Positions 14,389 through 24,180 of a stretch of DNA of 31,928 bases are shown one piece after another. Location: assembly GCA_964469155.1 (NCBI GenBank), contig CAYXXU010000056.1:1-31928 (forward strand), read 5' to 3'. The translations under genes and the position numbers were made by a program. The stretch is from CAIWKO01 sp964469155. Its GTDB lineage: Bacteria > Bacteroidota > Bacteroidia > Bacteroidales > CAIWKO01. The stretch's first letter is position 1; the number at the start of each line of letters is the position of its first letter. A model generated the notes under the pieces. The model did not search any database, was not told where the DNA came from, and worked only from the letters and a program-made list of their open reading frames with translations.

Positions 14389-16425
14389 TTAGGGCATGCT
14401 TCTGATTTCCGACGTCTGTCCATGGTTGATCCTGGTTACCCGAAACTCGGTGCGGCGGTTCATCTGGAATTCTTCTTCGCTGCATTTGGCGCCGTTGGTA
14501 CACTGGTTCACCGGTATTGACTCACCATAGCCTTTGGCCGTAATGCGGCTCTGGGCTATACCGTTGGCCACTATATAGCTAACAGCCGATTCGGCCCTGC
14601 GTTGCGACAACACCTGGTTATACTGATCAGAGCCCCGCGAATCGGTATGCGAACCCAGTTCAATTTCAATGCTGGGGTTGTCGAGCAGGATCACCACCAG
14701 TTTATCGAGTTCAATGGCGGCATCGGGCCGGATGTTCCACTTGTCGAAATCGTAGTAGATATTTTTCAGCACAATAGGCTTATCGATAATAATGCGGTCG
14801 AAGGTTAGTTCAACAAACACCGTATCGTGTTTCGAAACACAATTCACCTTGTCCACATTTTTGGTTTGGGTGAAATAACCGTCTTTGGTTCCTGTAAGCT
14901 CGAAAGCCGTACCGCAATCAATGCGGGTGTATAAGTAGCCCAGGGCATCGGTTGGCAAACTGTTTACCAGTTCAGTGGTCTTGTTTTTCATAGCAATGTT
15001 CACATCCTTCAGTGGGCGCAGACTTCCGTCGTCCAGCTTCTCTTTCGTCATAACCGCCAGCACAAGGTTAACAGGCGGCGAAGCCCGGAAATAGTAAATA
15101 TCGTCCATACCTTTGCCCCCATCGCGGTTCGAAGCCATATAACCCGATTTTCCGTCGTCTTCATAATACACCGAAAAATCATCTTTGGGCGAATTCATAG
15201 GCGCTTTCAGGTTTACGGGCGTCTCCCAGGTGCTTTTGCTTCCTTTGGCCATGAAAAGGTCGAGGCCTCCCATGCCCGGCAATCCGTCGCTCGAAAAGTA
15301 CAAAGTGCCTTTGGCATCCACAAAGGGGAACACCTCGTTGCCTTCGGTATTGATGGCGCTACCGGCATTTTTGGGCGGGCTCCAGCTATCTTCGCCTGTT
15401 TTTTCGCAGTAGTAAATATCCGACCCGCCGAAACCTCCGGGCATATCCGATACAAAATACAACACCTTGCCGTCGTCAGAAATGGCCGGATGGCCCACCG
15501 AATAATCTTCGGGTTTGTTATAGGCAAACCCCTTCACATCGGTCCAGGCGCTATTCTTATATTTTGCAGTATATATTTCGAGGCGGTTGGTATAATCGGC
15601 TGCGGTGGAATGGTCGTACCAACTGGTAGGATCAGAATTGAGAGGCTTCTTGGTTACCCTCACCATTTTGGTGCGGGTATACAGCATGGTTTGATCATCC
15701 TCGTTGAATGTGCCCGGGCCGTTATGATATTTAAAGTTCAGATCGTTCATGGGTTGCAGGTTCGAAACCGAACTTCCGTCGCTGTTCATCATCACAAAAT
15801 ACTGTTTCAGATAAGGTTTCCCTGTCCATCCGTAAATATCTTCGGTAGTATAGGTGGTACCCCCCTCCTTACGGTCGGTGGTCAGCACATACCCTTTGTT
15901 GAAAGGTATCAGCCCAAATTCCGAGTTTTCAGAATTAAACATCATAGTATTGCTTACGTCGATAAATTCGGGTTTTTCCATCCATTGTTCCGCCTGCCGG
16001 CAAGCGGCTATCCAGCCGTCGGCCTTAGCGCTTTCGTCGGGCACCATGGCTTTATAGCTTTCGAACTGTACGATGGCATCGTGGTATCTGCCTTCCGATT
16101 TCAGCAGGTTGGCATATATCTTCACATCGGACGGTTTGGCATTACCCAGCGATATCACTTTGTCCATCCACAGGGTGGCCGATCGGGTATCGTTCACCTG
16201 CATAAAACAGGCGGCCAGGGCCCGTGCATCGTCGGCTGAAGGGGCAATGGTTGTAAAATACTCTTTATATTGCTCAATGGCTTTCGGATATTGGAAGTTA
16301 GCCGCCAGCATTTGTGCCTTTACGAGGCTGTTCTGGGCTGATGCCACACCACTTACCAGTAATATAGCCAGGGCAGCCAGGTTGATTTGAAGTAATTTTA
16401 TTATAGTTTTCATAGCTTTTATCAT
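14389..16425 (-). CDS. OmpA-family protein with TPR and PD40 propeller (PorE-like, T9SS-associated)
   Basis: A 678-residue exported protein. In order: signal peptide (to about 31, GVASAQ); TPR-like helices (about 33-150); PD40/WD40-like propeller blades (about 195-445, for example HPAISDDGKVLYFVSDMPGG and GTLYFSSDGLPGMGG); a carboxypeptidase-regulatory-like beta domain (about 455-545); and a C-terminal OmpA domain (about 560-672) with the peptidoglycan-binding core SHTDSRGSDQYNQVLSQRRA. This is the domain order of the T9SS protein PorE of Porphyromonas. It probably anchors an outer-membrane complex to the peptidoglycan. An ATG four codons in is an alternative start. It lies six bases after the PorP/SprF gene and is the last gene of the operon. 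Confidence 0.9.
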   Translation of the reverse strand: MIKAMKTIIKLLQINLAALAILLVSGVASAQNSLVKAQMLAANFQYPKAIEQYKEYFTTIAPSADDARALAACFMQVNDTRSATLWMDKVISLGNAKPSDVKIYANLLKSEGRYHDAIVQFESYKAMVPDESAKADGWIAACRQAEQWMEKPEFIDVSNTMMFNSENSEFGLIPFNKGYVLTTDRKEGGTTYTTEDIYGWTGKPYLKQYFVMMNSDGSSVSNLQPMNDLNFKYHNGPGTFNEDDQTMLYTRTKMVRVTKKPLNSDPTSWYDHSTAADYTNRLEIYTAKYKNSAWTDVKGFAYNKPEDYSVGHPAISDDGKVLYFVSDMPGGFGGSDIYYCEKTGEDSWSPPKNAGSAINTEGNEVFPFVDAKGTLYFSSDGLPGMGGLDLFMAKGSKSTWETPVNLKAPMNSPKDDFSVYYEDDGKSGYMASNRDGGKGMDDIYYFRASPPVNLVLAVMTKEKLDDGSLRPLKDVNIAMKNKTTELVNSLPTDALGYLYTRIDCGTAFELTGTKDGYFTQTKNVDKVNCVSKHDTVFVELTFDRIIIDKPIVLKNIYYDFDKWNIRPDAAIELDKLVVILLDNPSIEIELGSHTDSRGSDQYNQVLSQRRAESAVSYIVANGIAQSRITAKGYGESIPVNQCTNGAKCSEEEFQMNRRTEFRVTRINHGQTSEIRSMP

Positions 16426-16431
16426 GTTAGA

Positions 16432-17385
16432 TTAAAAATAACGGGGTGTTTTCATCTTGGTATCAGCCTTTTTCGGGAAGGTATACCCTACCTCAACCTC
16501 GTGGCCCGAATAACCTTTCAGGGCCGAAAGCGTCATGGTATAAGCATATCCTATTCTCAGGCTTCGGGTGATGTTCCATTCGGTCATAAACACCATGGCA
16601 TCGCGGTAACGCAATGTTTTGTCGAGGCTGGGGTTTTTAAAGATATTGGCACCAAACCTCACACTGCTTCCCAGCCAGAACCTTTCCTTGATCAGGAAGA
16701 ATAGGTTGATGTCGACATTGGTGGGCGCGTTGAAGTCTTCTCTGACCAGCAGGCTGGGTTTTATCTTCAGGCTCTTTCCGGCATCAAACACATAGCCCGA
16801 GGTAAGATAATAGTGGCGCACCTGTTTGGGTACCGACAGCTCCTTGCTCTTCCAGACATCGGCAAACAGGTCGGTTACCGAAAATCCAAAGTAGAAACGG
16901 TCGCTGTATAGGAACAAACCTGTTTTGGAATCGAACTTCACGGTGCTCACCTTGGTTTTGGGTATGGCCGGATCGTCGGGATTATCGATGATAAGCTTCG
17001 AACCATCCAGGGTAAAGTTGGAGATGCCGGCGGCCAAACCGAGCGACATCCTCCATTTTTCGTTAAACCTGATGATGTATGCATAACTGCCGAACAACCC
17101 CTGCTGATACTGGGCCCCTATCCTGTCGTTCATAAAATGAAGCCCAATACCCATGTTTTGATTGATGGGGCCTTCCGCACTGACGGTTTGGGTGCTCGGA
17201 GCACCCTTAAAACCCGTCCATTGCGTATTGTAGGTCCCATTGATGGAGATCAGTTGTTTGGTTCCCACGTAAGCGGGATTGATCAGCATCATATTGAAAA
17301 TGTATTGACTGAATGGGGCGTTTTGCTGCGCATAACCCGAGATAGCCATCAGTAATACTACTGCTATTATGATTATTTTTTTCAT
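16432..17385 (-). CDS. PorP/SprF family type IX secretion membrane protein
   Basis: A 317-residue outer-membrane protein with signal peptide (MKKIIIIAVVLLMAISGYAQ) and the family-defining start of the mature chain, FSQYIFNMMLINPAYVGT. The rest alternates as a beta-barrel (for example NEKWRMSLGLAAGISNF, SLRIGYAYTMTLSAL). PorP/SprF proteins are needed to export or anchor particular T9SS type B adhesins, and each copy is usually encoded beside its adhesin. Here it lies 27 bases after the giant CHU_C adhesin gene and before the PorE-like gene, so it is presumably dedicated to that adhesin. Confidence 0.95.
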   Translation of the reverse strand: MKKIIIIAVVLLMAISGYAQQNAPFSQYIFNMMLINPAYVGTKQLISINGTYNTQWTGFKGAPSTQTVSAEGPINQNMGIGLHFMNDRIGAQYQQGLFGSYAYIIRFNEKWRMSLGLAAGISNFTLDGSKLIIDNPDDPAIPKTKVSTVKFDSKTGLFLYSDRFYFGFSVTDLFADVWKSKELSVPKQVRHYYLTSGYVFDAGKSLKIKPSLLVREDFNAPTNVDINLFFLIKERFWLGSSVRFGANIFKNPSLDKTLRYRDAMVFMTEWNITRSLRIGYAYTMTLSALKGYSGHEVEVGYTFPKKADTKMKTPRYF

Positions 17386-17412
17386 CGTATTAAATTTTAG
17401 TATTATTTGAAA

Positions 17413-20400
17413 TTATCGGATTATGGAAATATAACCTTTAAAGGTCTTTTGCTCGCCGCACATCTGAACTTTCAGAATATAGAGGTAAGTACCTTCGCTA
17501 AGGCGGCTTCCATCCCATGTATTTGAATAGTTCTTCATGGAATAAATCTCATTACCCCAGCGGTTCACCACCACCACTTCATTATCCGGATAGAGATCGA
17601 TATTTTTGATCACCCAATAATCGTTTATACCGTCGCCATTGGGCGAGAAAGCATTGTTGATCACCAGTGCTTCTTCATAATTGCCCGGAACAACGGCTTG
17701 AGTATATTTCAATTCGCAACCGTTGGCATCCGTAACAGTCACGGTATAATCGCCAGCATCCAGGTTATGGATAGTTTCGGTGGTTTCGCCATTCGACCAG
17801 TTATACTGATACGGTCCGGCTCCGCCTGAAACCACTATCCTGATAGATCCATCATTCTTACCGGCACAATTGGCATCAGCCAATCCGTCAATAGTAACCA
17901 GCAATGCTTCCCTGTTCTCGATGGTGATGGTGGATGTAGCTACACACTCATTGGCATCAGCAACCGTTACCACATAGGTACCTCCGGGCAGATTGGCAAA
18001 TTCATTGGATTGCTGTGGCGAACCGCCGTTCAGCGAATAGCTGTAAGGTCCGTTACCGCCGGAAGCCGTCACTGAAATAAACCCGTCATTGATGCCAAAG
18101 CAACGCAAAATAGAAGTGCCTTCAGTGGTCGATTTCAGATCAGAAGCATTGACCATCTGTGTGCAGGAGGAAGAATTTCCGTGAATATCAGTGACTGTCC
18201 AAACCACAGGGGTTAATCCCACCGTGAATACTTCCGGTGCATTGTTGGTAATGCTGTAAATTCCACAGTTATCCGACACAAACGGTGTTCCCAGATCAAC
18301 ATCCAATGAGCAACTTACCACATCGGCAGGACACAACAGAACCGGAACTTCATTATCGGTCACCGTAACTGTCATCATGCAATAGGTAACATTTCCGCAA
18401 GCATCGGTAATGGTCCAGCGGATATCGTTTACACCAACAGGATAAAATCCTGAGGCATCGTTGGTCTGGTTTACATCGTTCACTATAATAAACGAACCGC
18501 AGTTATCAAAAACTTCTGGCTTGGGAACCGTAACATAAGCGCCGCAAAGCGAGGGATCGTTGTTTACCGAAACATTTTCAGGACATTCCACCACCGGTGC
18601 AAGCGTATCGCTTACCGTAATGGTTTGTATTTGTCCGGGAGCAACATTACCGCAGGCATCCATCAGTTGCCAGGTACGTAAAATGATCTTTGAACCCTGG
18701 CACAAACCATCCATAACAACATCGGTAAAAGTTGGTTGCAGGTCCAAAGAACAATTGTCAGCTACATCGGTTACATATCCGGTAACCTCAGTACCGGCAT
18801 CGAAAGAGCAGTTTTCCGATGCATAGATGGTAATGTCAGCCGGACGGGTAAAGGTGGGGGCAATATTATCAATCACCTTGATGGTCTGTACCTGATCGGC
18901 GGAGGCATTACCGCAATTGTCAACAACATGCCAGGTACGGCTTATAATCTTGCTTCCTTCGCATGAACCTTCAGAAACCACATCAGAAAACGTAACCTCT
19001 ATATCAGACGAACAATTGTCGGCTACATCAGTAACATTGTGAGTAAACGCAATACTTGCATTGTATTCACAATTAGCATTTGAATAGATAATAACATCAG
19101 CCGGACGGGTGAAGGTCGGGGCAATGGTGTCTAAAACCTTAATGGTCTGAATCTGTTCGGCTGCGGCATTTCCGCAATGGTCAACCAAATGCCATATTCG
19201 GGAAATGATCTTACTTCCTTCGCAGGAGCCATCGGCTAACTCATCAACATAAGTGGCCTCCAATGAACCTGAACAATTGTCCGACTCATTTATTACATCG
19301 CCGGTGACGGCAACACTGGCATCAAATTTACAATCAGCATCGGTATAAACAGTGATGTCGGCAGGGCGGGTAAAGGTAGGCGGGATATTGTCATTCACTG
19401 TAATAGTCTGCACCTGATTGGCGGCCGCGTTTCCGCAATGGTCAACCAGATGCCAGGTACGGGTAATGATCTTCGATCCTTCGCACTGACCGTTCGTAAC
19501 CGCATCAGTAAAAGTAGCCTGTAAACCTGTCGAGCAATTGTCGGCTTCGTTGACCACATCACCGGTTGCCGATACGCTCGCATCATAGCTGCAGTTGGCT
19601 GAGGTAAATATGGTAATATCAGCCGGACGGGTAAAGGTAGGCGGGATATTGTCGTTCACTGTAATAGTCTGAACCTGATTGGCGGCTTCGTTTCCGCAAT
19701 GGTCAACCAAATGCCAGGTACGGGTAATGATCTTCGATCCTTCGCACTGACCGTTNNNNNNNNNNNNNNNNNNNNNNNNNNNNNNNNNNNNNNNNNNNNN
19801 NNNNNNNNNNNNNNNNNNNNNNNNNNNNNNNNNNNNNNNNNNNNNNNNNNNNNNNGCATCATAGCTGCAGTTGGCTGAGGTAAATATGGTAATATCAGCC
19901 GGACGGGTAAAGGTAGGCGGGATATTGTCGTTCACTGTAATAGTCTGAACCTGATTGGCGGCTTCGTTTCCGCAATGGTCAACCAAATGCCAGGTACGGG
20001 TAATGATCTTCGATCCTTCGCACTGATCGTTCGTAACCACATCAGTAAAAGTAGCCTGTAAACCTGTCGAACAGTTGTCGGCTTCGTTGACCACATCACC
20101 GGTTGCCGATACGCTTGCATCATAGCTGCAGTTGGCTGTGGTAAATATGGTAATATCAGCCGGACGGGTAAAGGTAGGCGGGATATTGTCGTTCACTGTA
20201 ATAGTCTGAACCTGATTGGCGGCTTCGTTTCCGCAATGGTCAACCAAATGCCAGGTACGGGTAATGATCTTCGATCCTTCGCACTGATCGTTCGTAACCA
20301 CATCAGTAAAAGTAGCCTGTAAACCTGTCGAACAGTTGTCGGCTTCGTTGACCACATCACCGGTTGCCGATACGCTTGCATCATAGCTGCAGTTGGCTGA

Positions 20401-23400
20401 AGTAAAGATGGTAATATCAGCCGGACGGGTAAAGGTAGGCGGGATATTGTCGTTTACAATAATGGTTTGTGAACATTGAGCCGTATTTCCAATAATATCA
20501 GCTATTTGATAAAGCCTTGTGATAGTTTCAGGACAAGTTTGTCCATTGCTTGTCTGGTTTATCAGCATAAAGCTGGCAGGATCAATTCCGGTATTATCAC
20601 TTGCAGAACCTCCTGCGTTTATAAACTCTGCCAAAGAAGCATAGGCAGGTGGAACAAGATTGCTGCAGGTTACGCTTATGGCAGTAGGAGGACAGTTTAT
20701 TACAGGCGGAGTATTGTCAGAAACATTAATTACATAACTGCATGTAGAAGTATTACCACAGGCATCAGTTGCTGTCCAGGTTACTAAAGTCGAACCATAG
20801 TTAAATGTGACTCCGTTTAAAGTGGAAAGGTTATTCGGGCCGGTGGTAGCTCCCGAAAGAACATAAACAATCGTGGGTACTGAACAATTATCGGTTGCCG
20901 TTGCATCCCATGAACTTCCTGTTTGTAAATAGTTTGGTCCTGTATTCGGCCACAGCGAAGCGGGGATATTCGAAGGACAGACAATCACAGGAGGTATTTG
21001 ATCATTAACAGTTATGGTCTGCGATGCAGAAGAGGAATTGCCGCAAATATCCGTGGCTGTCCAGGTTCTGGTTACGGTGAATTTGCTGGGGCAACTTCCC
21101 GGAATAGTAACATCAGCAACCGTTACAGTGGCTGTGCCCCCGCAATTATTGGTAACAACTACCGAATTGATGCTGGCCGCTGGCATTGCCGAAACACAAC
21201 TATAAGTGATGGCTGCAGGAACATCCGTAATTACCGGTGGAACATTATCATTGACCGTGATCACCTGAACAAAATCGCTGTGGTTACCGCAAACGTCCGT
21301 AGCACGATACGTTCTGCTAATGGAGAATTTGTTGGCACAGGAACCAGGGGTAGTCACATCACCCACATGGCTTATGCTGACAACTCCCGAACAATTATCG
21401 GTAGCCGAAATAGCAGACAGATTAACCGCAGGAACATCCGAAGCACAGGACACCGTTACATTTAAAGAACCTGCCGGAGTTGAAATTACCGGGGCAATAT
21501 TATCATTTACGGTGATCACCTGCACAAAATCGCTGTGGTTACCGCAAACGTCCGTAGCACGATACGTTCTGCTAATAGAGAATTTGTTGGCACAGGAACC
21601 AGGTGTTGTTACATCACCCACATGGCTTATGCTGACAACTCCCGAACAATTATCGGTAGCCAAAATAGCTGACAGATTAACCGCAGGAACATCCGAAGCA
21701 CAGGACACCGTTACATTTAATGAACCTGCCGGAGTTGAAATTACCGGGGCAATATTATCATTGACCGTGATCACCTGAACAAAATCGCTGTGGTTGCCGC
21801 AAACGTCCGTAGCACGATAAGTCCTGCTAATGGAGAATTTATTGGCACAGGAACCAGGTGTAGTTACATCACCTACATGGCTTATGCTGACAACTCCCGA
21901 ACAATTATCGGTAGCCGAAATAGCTGACAGATTAACCGCAGGAACATCCGAAGCACAGGACACCGTTACATTTAACGAACCTGTCGGAGTTGAAATTACC
22001 GGACCCGAATTGTCAATAACCAAGTTGTTCAATGTAAATTCGCCTAATACCAGTGTACAACCTCCGCCACTGTTATAGCTTAAAACACCTTTAATGGTTC
22101 CGCTACAGGTTGGGGTGGCAAATTGGGAAGGGATCACAAATGTTCCGCTCAATCCGTTGGCGGTTCCCACAACCACATTATTCATGGTGAATACCCATGA
22201 GTAGAACTGTTGGCTTCCATTACATGTAACATCCGGGGCGGTTAAATTACTTGTGTAAAGTACTGTATTTCCACATCCGGTCTGGGAGAGAGATATTTGT
22301 GTAACCTGGGTACAGGGAACACAAACATCAGGATTGGGGAACTTATTTTTTATAATGGCACATAAGGGATCCTGATAATGTATCCATGAATTACTAATTT
22401 TATGTATTCCACAGTTGCCTGAATTTTGGGTACTGACAGAATAAGAAAGTGTAACCGTTCCGTTATTCACCGTAGGAAGATTCCAGGCAATATTTTGTCC
22501 GATAGAAGTTGCTGAGCCCTGAGAAACAACAAGGCTCCCCGGAATTAACACAAAACCACTTCCGATAGTATCTGTAACCATAGGGAACCCAGGTACTGCC
22601 TGTGCTGCCCATTGCAGTTGGTCGACGATCACGCTGAATATTCCATTAAGATCGGCCGCTGATTCTGTCTGAAAGAAACCTGAATTCTGGGCTGAATTAA
22701 GTGTATTAGCCGCTAAGGTTTGTGTTGCACCGGAAATACCCCCGAACAAACCGACGGTAAATACTTTGGTTGCATAGTTGACACTCGAGATGGTGAACGA
22801 TTGTGCTGCCTGTCCTTGCAAATAGGCTTGATTAGTGCAGGCAGTCGGGCTGGTAGGTGTAGAAGTACAGGAAGTTCCGGCATAATGATCAGTTCCTGAG
22901 TTGTAAGTACTGCCCTGGTTGGCAACACCGTCTGTAAAGAGCACGATGGATCTTATAACATTACAACTCAACCTCGCTCTTGCCATCATTTCTTTGCCTG
23001 CCTGGTAAAATCCGTCGGCAATATTAGTATTGCCATTTGCAACCATGGCGTTGATAGCATTAATGATAAGAGTAGAATCCGATGCATAACTCAGTTGCCT
23101 GTCGAGACTGGCAGAGGTCGAAAAACTTACCAACCCGATACGGTTAATATTACCTGGATTATTAGCCGGACTAAAAACTTTTCTAACAAAATTTATCGCA
23201 GCAGTTTTTGCATAAGACATGGACGAGGGTGAACCGCTTGTCATACTGCCTGACTTGTCGATAACAAGAATGGCATCTATTGGAGCCGGGGTGGAAACTC
23301 CGGTAATGGATAGATTAACATCGAATTGGTTGCAGACATTCTGTTGTACAACAGTTTTATTTATGGTGATCTGCCCAATAGCATTATTTGTCATTAAAAG

Positions 23401-23469
23401 AACGAAACAGAATAAAAGAAATAAGAAGGAACGACAAATTGAAGTTGGAGTTAGTATTTTTAGTTTCAT
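17413..23469 (-). CDS. Giant surface adhesin: vWA domain, Cys-containing Ig-like repeats, SprB repeats, CHU_C sorting domain
   Basis: About 2018 residues as assembled. Signal peptide (1-33); von Willebrand A domain (about 62-290) with an intact MIDAS start DKSGS (Asp71, Ser73, Ser75); a beta region; three 85-residue HYR-like repeats nearly identical at DNA level; several divergent ones; at least five 87-residue repeats (IPPTFTRPADITIF ...) interrupted by the N gap; more divergent copies; two SprB-type repeats (about 1785-1930, GGNGPYSYSLNGG and GGAGPYQYNWSNG); and the gliding-motility/CHU_C type B sorting domain (1938-2018, NNAFSPNGDGINDYW, then YNTWDG-like SNTWDG). Each repeat has a pair of Cys. 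It should be exported by T9SS and held on the surface for adhesion or gliding. True length is unknown because of the gap. Confidence 0.93.
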   Translation of the reverse strand: MKLKILTPTSICRSFLFLLFCFVLLMTNNAIGQITINKTVVQQNVCNQFDVNLSITGVSTPAPIDAILVIDKSGSMTSGSPSSMSYAKTAAINFVRKVFSPANNPGNINRIGLVSFSTSASLDRQLSYASDSTLIINAINAMVANGNTNIADGFYQAGKEMMARARLSCNVIRSIVLFTDGVANQGSTYNSGTDHYAGTSCTSTPTSPTACTNQAYLQGQAAQSFTISSVNYATKVFTVGLFGGISGATQTLAANTLNSAQNSGFFQTESAADLNGIFSVIVDQLQWAAQAVPGFPMVTDTIGSGFVLIPGSLVVSQGSATSIGQNIAWNLPTVNNGTVTLSYSVSTQNSGNCGIHKISNSWIHYQDPLCAIIKNKFPNPDVCVPCTQVTQISLSQTGCGNTVLYTSNLTAPDVTCNGSQQFYSWVFTMNNVVVGTANGLSGTFVIPSQFATPTCSGTIKGVLSYNSGGGCTLVLGEFTLNNLVIDNSGPVISTPTGSLNVTVSCASDVPAVNLSAISATDNCSGVVSISHVGDVTTPGSCANKFSISRTYRATDVCGNHSDFVQVITVNDNIAPVISTPAGSLNVTVSCASDVPAVNLSAILATDNCSGVVSISHVGDVTTPGSCANKFSISRTYRATDVCGNHSDFVQVITVNDNIAPVISTPAGSLNVTVSCASDVPAVNLSAISATDNCSGVVSISHVGDVTTPGSCANKFSISRTYRATDVCGNHSDFVQVITVNDNVPPVITDVPAAITYSCVSAMPAASINSVVVTNNCGGTATVTVADVTIPGSCPSKFTVTRTWTATDICGNSSSASQTITVNDQIPPVIVCPSNIPASLWPNTGPNYLQTGSSWDATATDNCSVPTIVYVLSGATTGPNNLSTLNGVTFNYGSTLVTWTATDACGNTSTCSYVINVSDNTPPVINCPPTAISVTCSNLVPPAYASLAEFINAGGSASDNTGIDPASFMLINQTSNGQTCPETITRLYQIADIIGNTAQCSQTIIVNDNIPPTFTRPADITIFTSANCSYDASVSATGDVVNEADNCSTGLQATFTDVVTNDQCEGSKIITRTWHLVDHCGNEAANQVQTITVNDNIPPTFTRPADITIFTTANCSYDASVSATGDVVNEADNCSTGLQATFTDVVTNDQCEGSKIITRTWHLVDHCGNEAANQVQTITVNDNIPPTFTRPADITIFTSANCSYDXXXXXXXXXXXXXXXXXXXXXXXXXXXXXXXXXXNGQCEGSKIITRTWHLVDHCGNEAANQVQTITVNDNIPPTFTRPADITIFTSANCSYDASVSATGDVVNEADNCSTGLQATFTDAVTNGQCEGSKIITRTWHLVDHCGNAAANQVQTITVNDNIPPTFTRPADITVYTDADCKFDASVAVTGDVINESDNCSGSLEATYVDELADGSCEGSKIISRIWHLVDHCGNAAAEQIQTIKVLDTIAPTFTRPADVIIYSNANCEYNASIAFTHNVTDVADNCSSDIEVTFSDVVSEGSCEGSKIISRTWHVVDNCGNASADQVQTIKVIDNIAPTFTRPADITIYASENCSFDAGTEVTGYVTDVADNCSLDLQPTFTDVVMDGLCQGSKIILRTWQLMDACGNVAPGQIQTITVSDTLAPVVECPENVSVNNDPSLCGAYVTVPKPEVFDNCGSFIIVNDVNQTNDASGFYPVGVNDIRWTITDACGNVTYCMMTVTVTDNEVPVLLCPADVVSCSLDVDLGTPFVSDNCGIYSITNNAPEVFTVGLTPVVWTVTDIHGNSSSCTQMVNASDLKSTTEGTSILRCFGINDGFISVTASGGNGPYSYSLNGGSPQQSNEFANLPGGTYVVTVADANECVATSTITIENREALLVTIDGLADANCAGKNDGSIRIVVSGGAGPYQYNWSNGETTETIHNLDAGDYTVTVTDANGCELKYTQAVVPGNYEEALVINNAFSPNGDGINDYWVIKNIDLYPDNEVVVVNRWGNEIYSMKNYSNTWDGSRLSEGTYLYILKVQMCGEQKTFKGYISIIR
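19370..20455. repeat. 261-bp coding tandem repeats (87 residues each)
   Basis: The marker GTAAAGGTAGGCGGG recurs at 19370, 19631, 19907, 20168 and 20429. The spacings are 261, 276 (across the N gap), 261 and 261. Copies differ at few positions at DNA level, so they were recently duplicated or homogenised. Across the gap the excess of 15 over 261 means 85 real bases if a single unit lies there; the 100 N is a placeholder. Confidence 0.9.
19756..19855. other. Scaffold gap of 100 N inside the adhesin gene
   Basis: Exactly 100 undefined bases within the 261-bp repeats. The reading frame survives only because 100 minus 85 is divisible by three. Additional repeat copies may be missing. Confidence 0.95.
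21240..22010. repeat. 255-bp coding tandem repeats (85 residues each)
   Basis: The marker GATCACCTG(A/C)ACAAAATCG recurs at 21259, 21514 and 21769, exactly 255 bases apart. The three units encode almost the same sequence (STPAGSLNVTVSCASDVPAV ...). They are a separate family from the 261-bp units in the same gene. Confidence 0.9.
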
Positions 23470-23515
23470 TGCGTATTATATTTAGTTAATAAATTAGTAT
23501 TCCTGAAGCCTCATT

Positions 23516-24055
23516 CTACAATTCTTCAGGGTTGGGGACATAAGTGTATAAAATAAGTGTGGATTCGTAACCGGAACACTTATCGGATGCAGCTTTAAGC
23601 AGCAAATGGTTCCATCGATTGATAGGGGTTCCCTGGGGCACAGTGACCTTGACCTGAAATTCCAGAAGTTCTTTAGGTGCCACATTTACCTTTCCGCTGA
23701 TTGCTTTCCCCTCTGAATTCAGGATCTCTGCCATAAGCGAAACATTATTAGTAGAAGGAGTCTGATCAGGATTCACTTCTGAATTGCGATTTAAAACTGA
23801 AAGATCAACAGAAATGGCATTATTCCCGTTGTTCTGAAGAGTGATAAAATATACTCTGCCTTCATCATTAACAGACTCAATGTTATTCTTAGCTGCCAAT
23901 GTGAGAGCACAGTTCTGCGCAGATACATCTGCCGGAACAAAAAGTAATAGTAGAACTGAAATCAGAAAAAAACCAAATAAGGTTTTTTTGACCAGTAAGT
24001 GAGAAACTAAATTCTCATCTTTTTTCTTTCGGATTTTTAAAAATGTATTATTCAT
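23516..24055 (-). CDS. Exported protein upstream of the giant adhesin, unknown function
   Basis: A 179-residue protein with a long basic N-terminal lead (about 23 residues) then a hydrophobic signal segment (KTLFGFFLISVLLLLFVPAD, ending VSAQ). The mature part looks like one beta-sandwich domain (ITLQNNGNNAISVDLSVLN, then KELLEFQVKVTVP), with two Cys (CALTL and CSGYES) that could form a disulfide. It is first in the operon: 46 bases separate its stop from the adhesin start. It is probably a periplasmic or surface accessory of the adhesin. No family recognised. A shorter start inside the lead is possible. Confidence 0.75.
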   Translation of the reverse strand: MNNTFLKIRKKKDENLVSHLLVKKTLFGFFLISVLLLLFVPADVSAQNCALTLAAKNNIESVNDEGRVYFITLQNNGNNAISVDLSVLNRNSEVNPDQTPSTNNVSLMAEILNSEGKAISGKVNVAPKELLEFQVKVTVPQGTPINRWNHLLLKAASDKCSGYESTLILYTYVPNPEEL

Positions 24056-24172
24056 AATGGTTTAAATTTTTAATTGGTACTGTTTGTAAACATTAGTATT
24101 AATTACTATTTCCGTCAATCGAATCTATGATATATGACATTACTTTTTTTAGAATTTTGGATTGATTTAACA

Positions 24173-24180
24173 CAAAGTTA
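24173..24180 (-). promoter_or_regulatory. -7 box of the T9SS/adhesin operon
   Basis: The minus strand reads TAACTTTG, matching TAnnTTTG, about 118 bases before the ATG at 24055. A TTG lies 25 bases further upstream, slightly longer than the usual spacer. A long leader is implied. Confidence 0.4.

Noticed and set aside
15490..16239. Long plus-strand frame (249 residues) opposite the OmpA-family gene
   Set aside because: It is antisense to a clear multi-domain gene and its composition is unlike a protein; a shadow.
20998..22078. Plus-strand frames over the adhesin repeats
   Set aside because: Repeated open frames arise because the repeat period is a multiple of three; the minus-strand adhesin explains the sequence.
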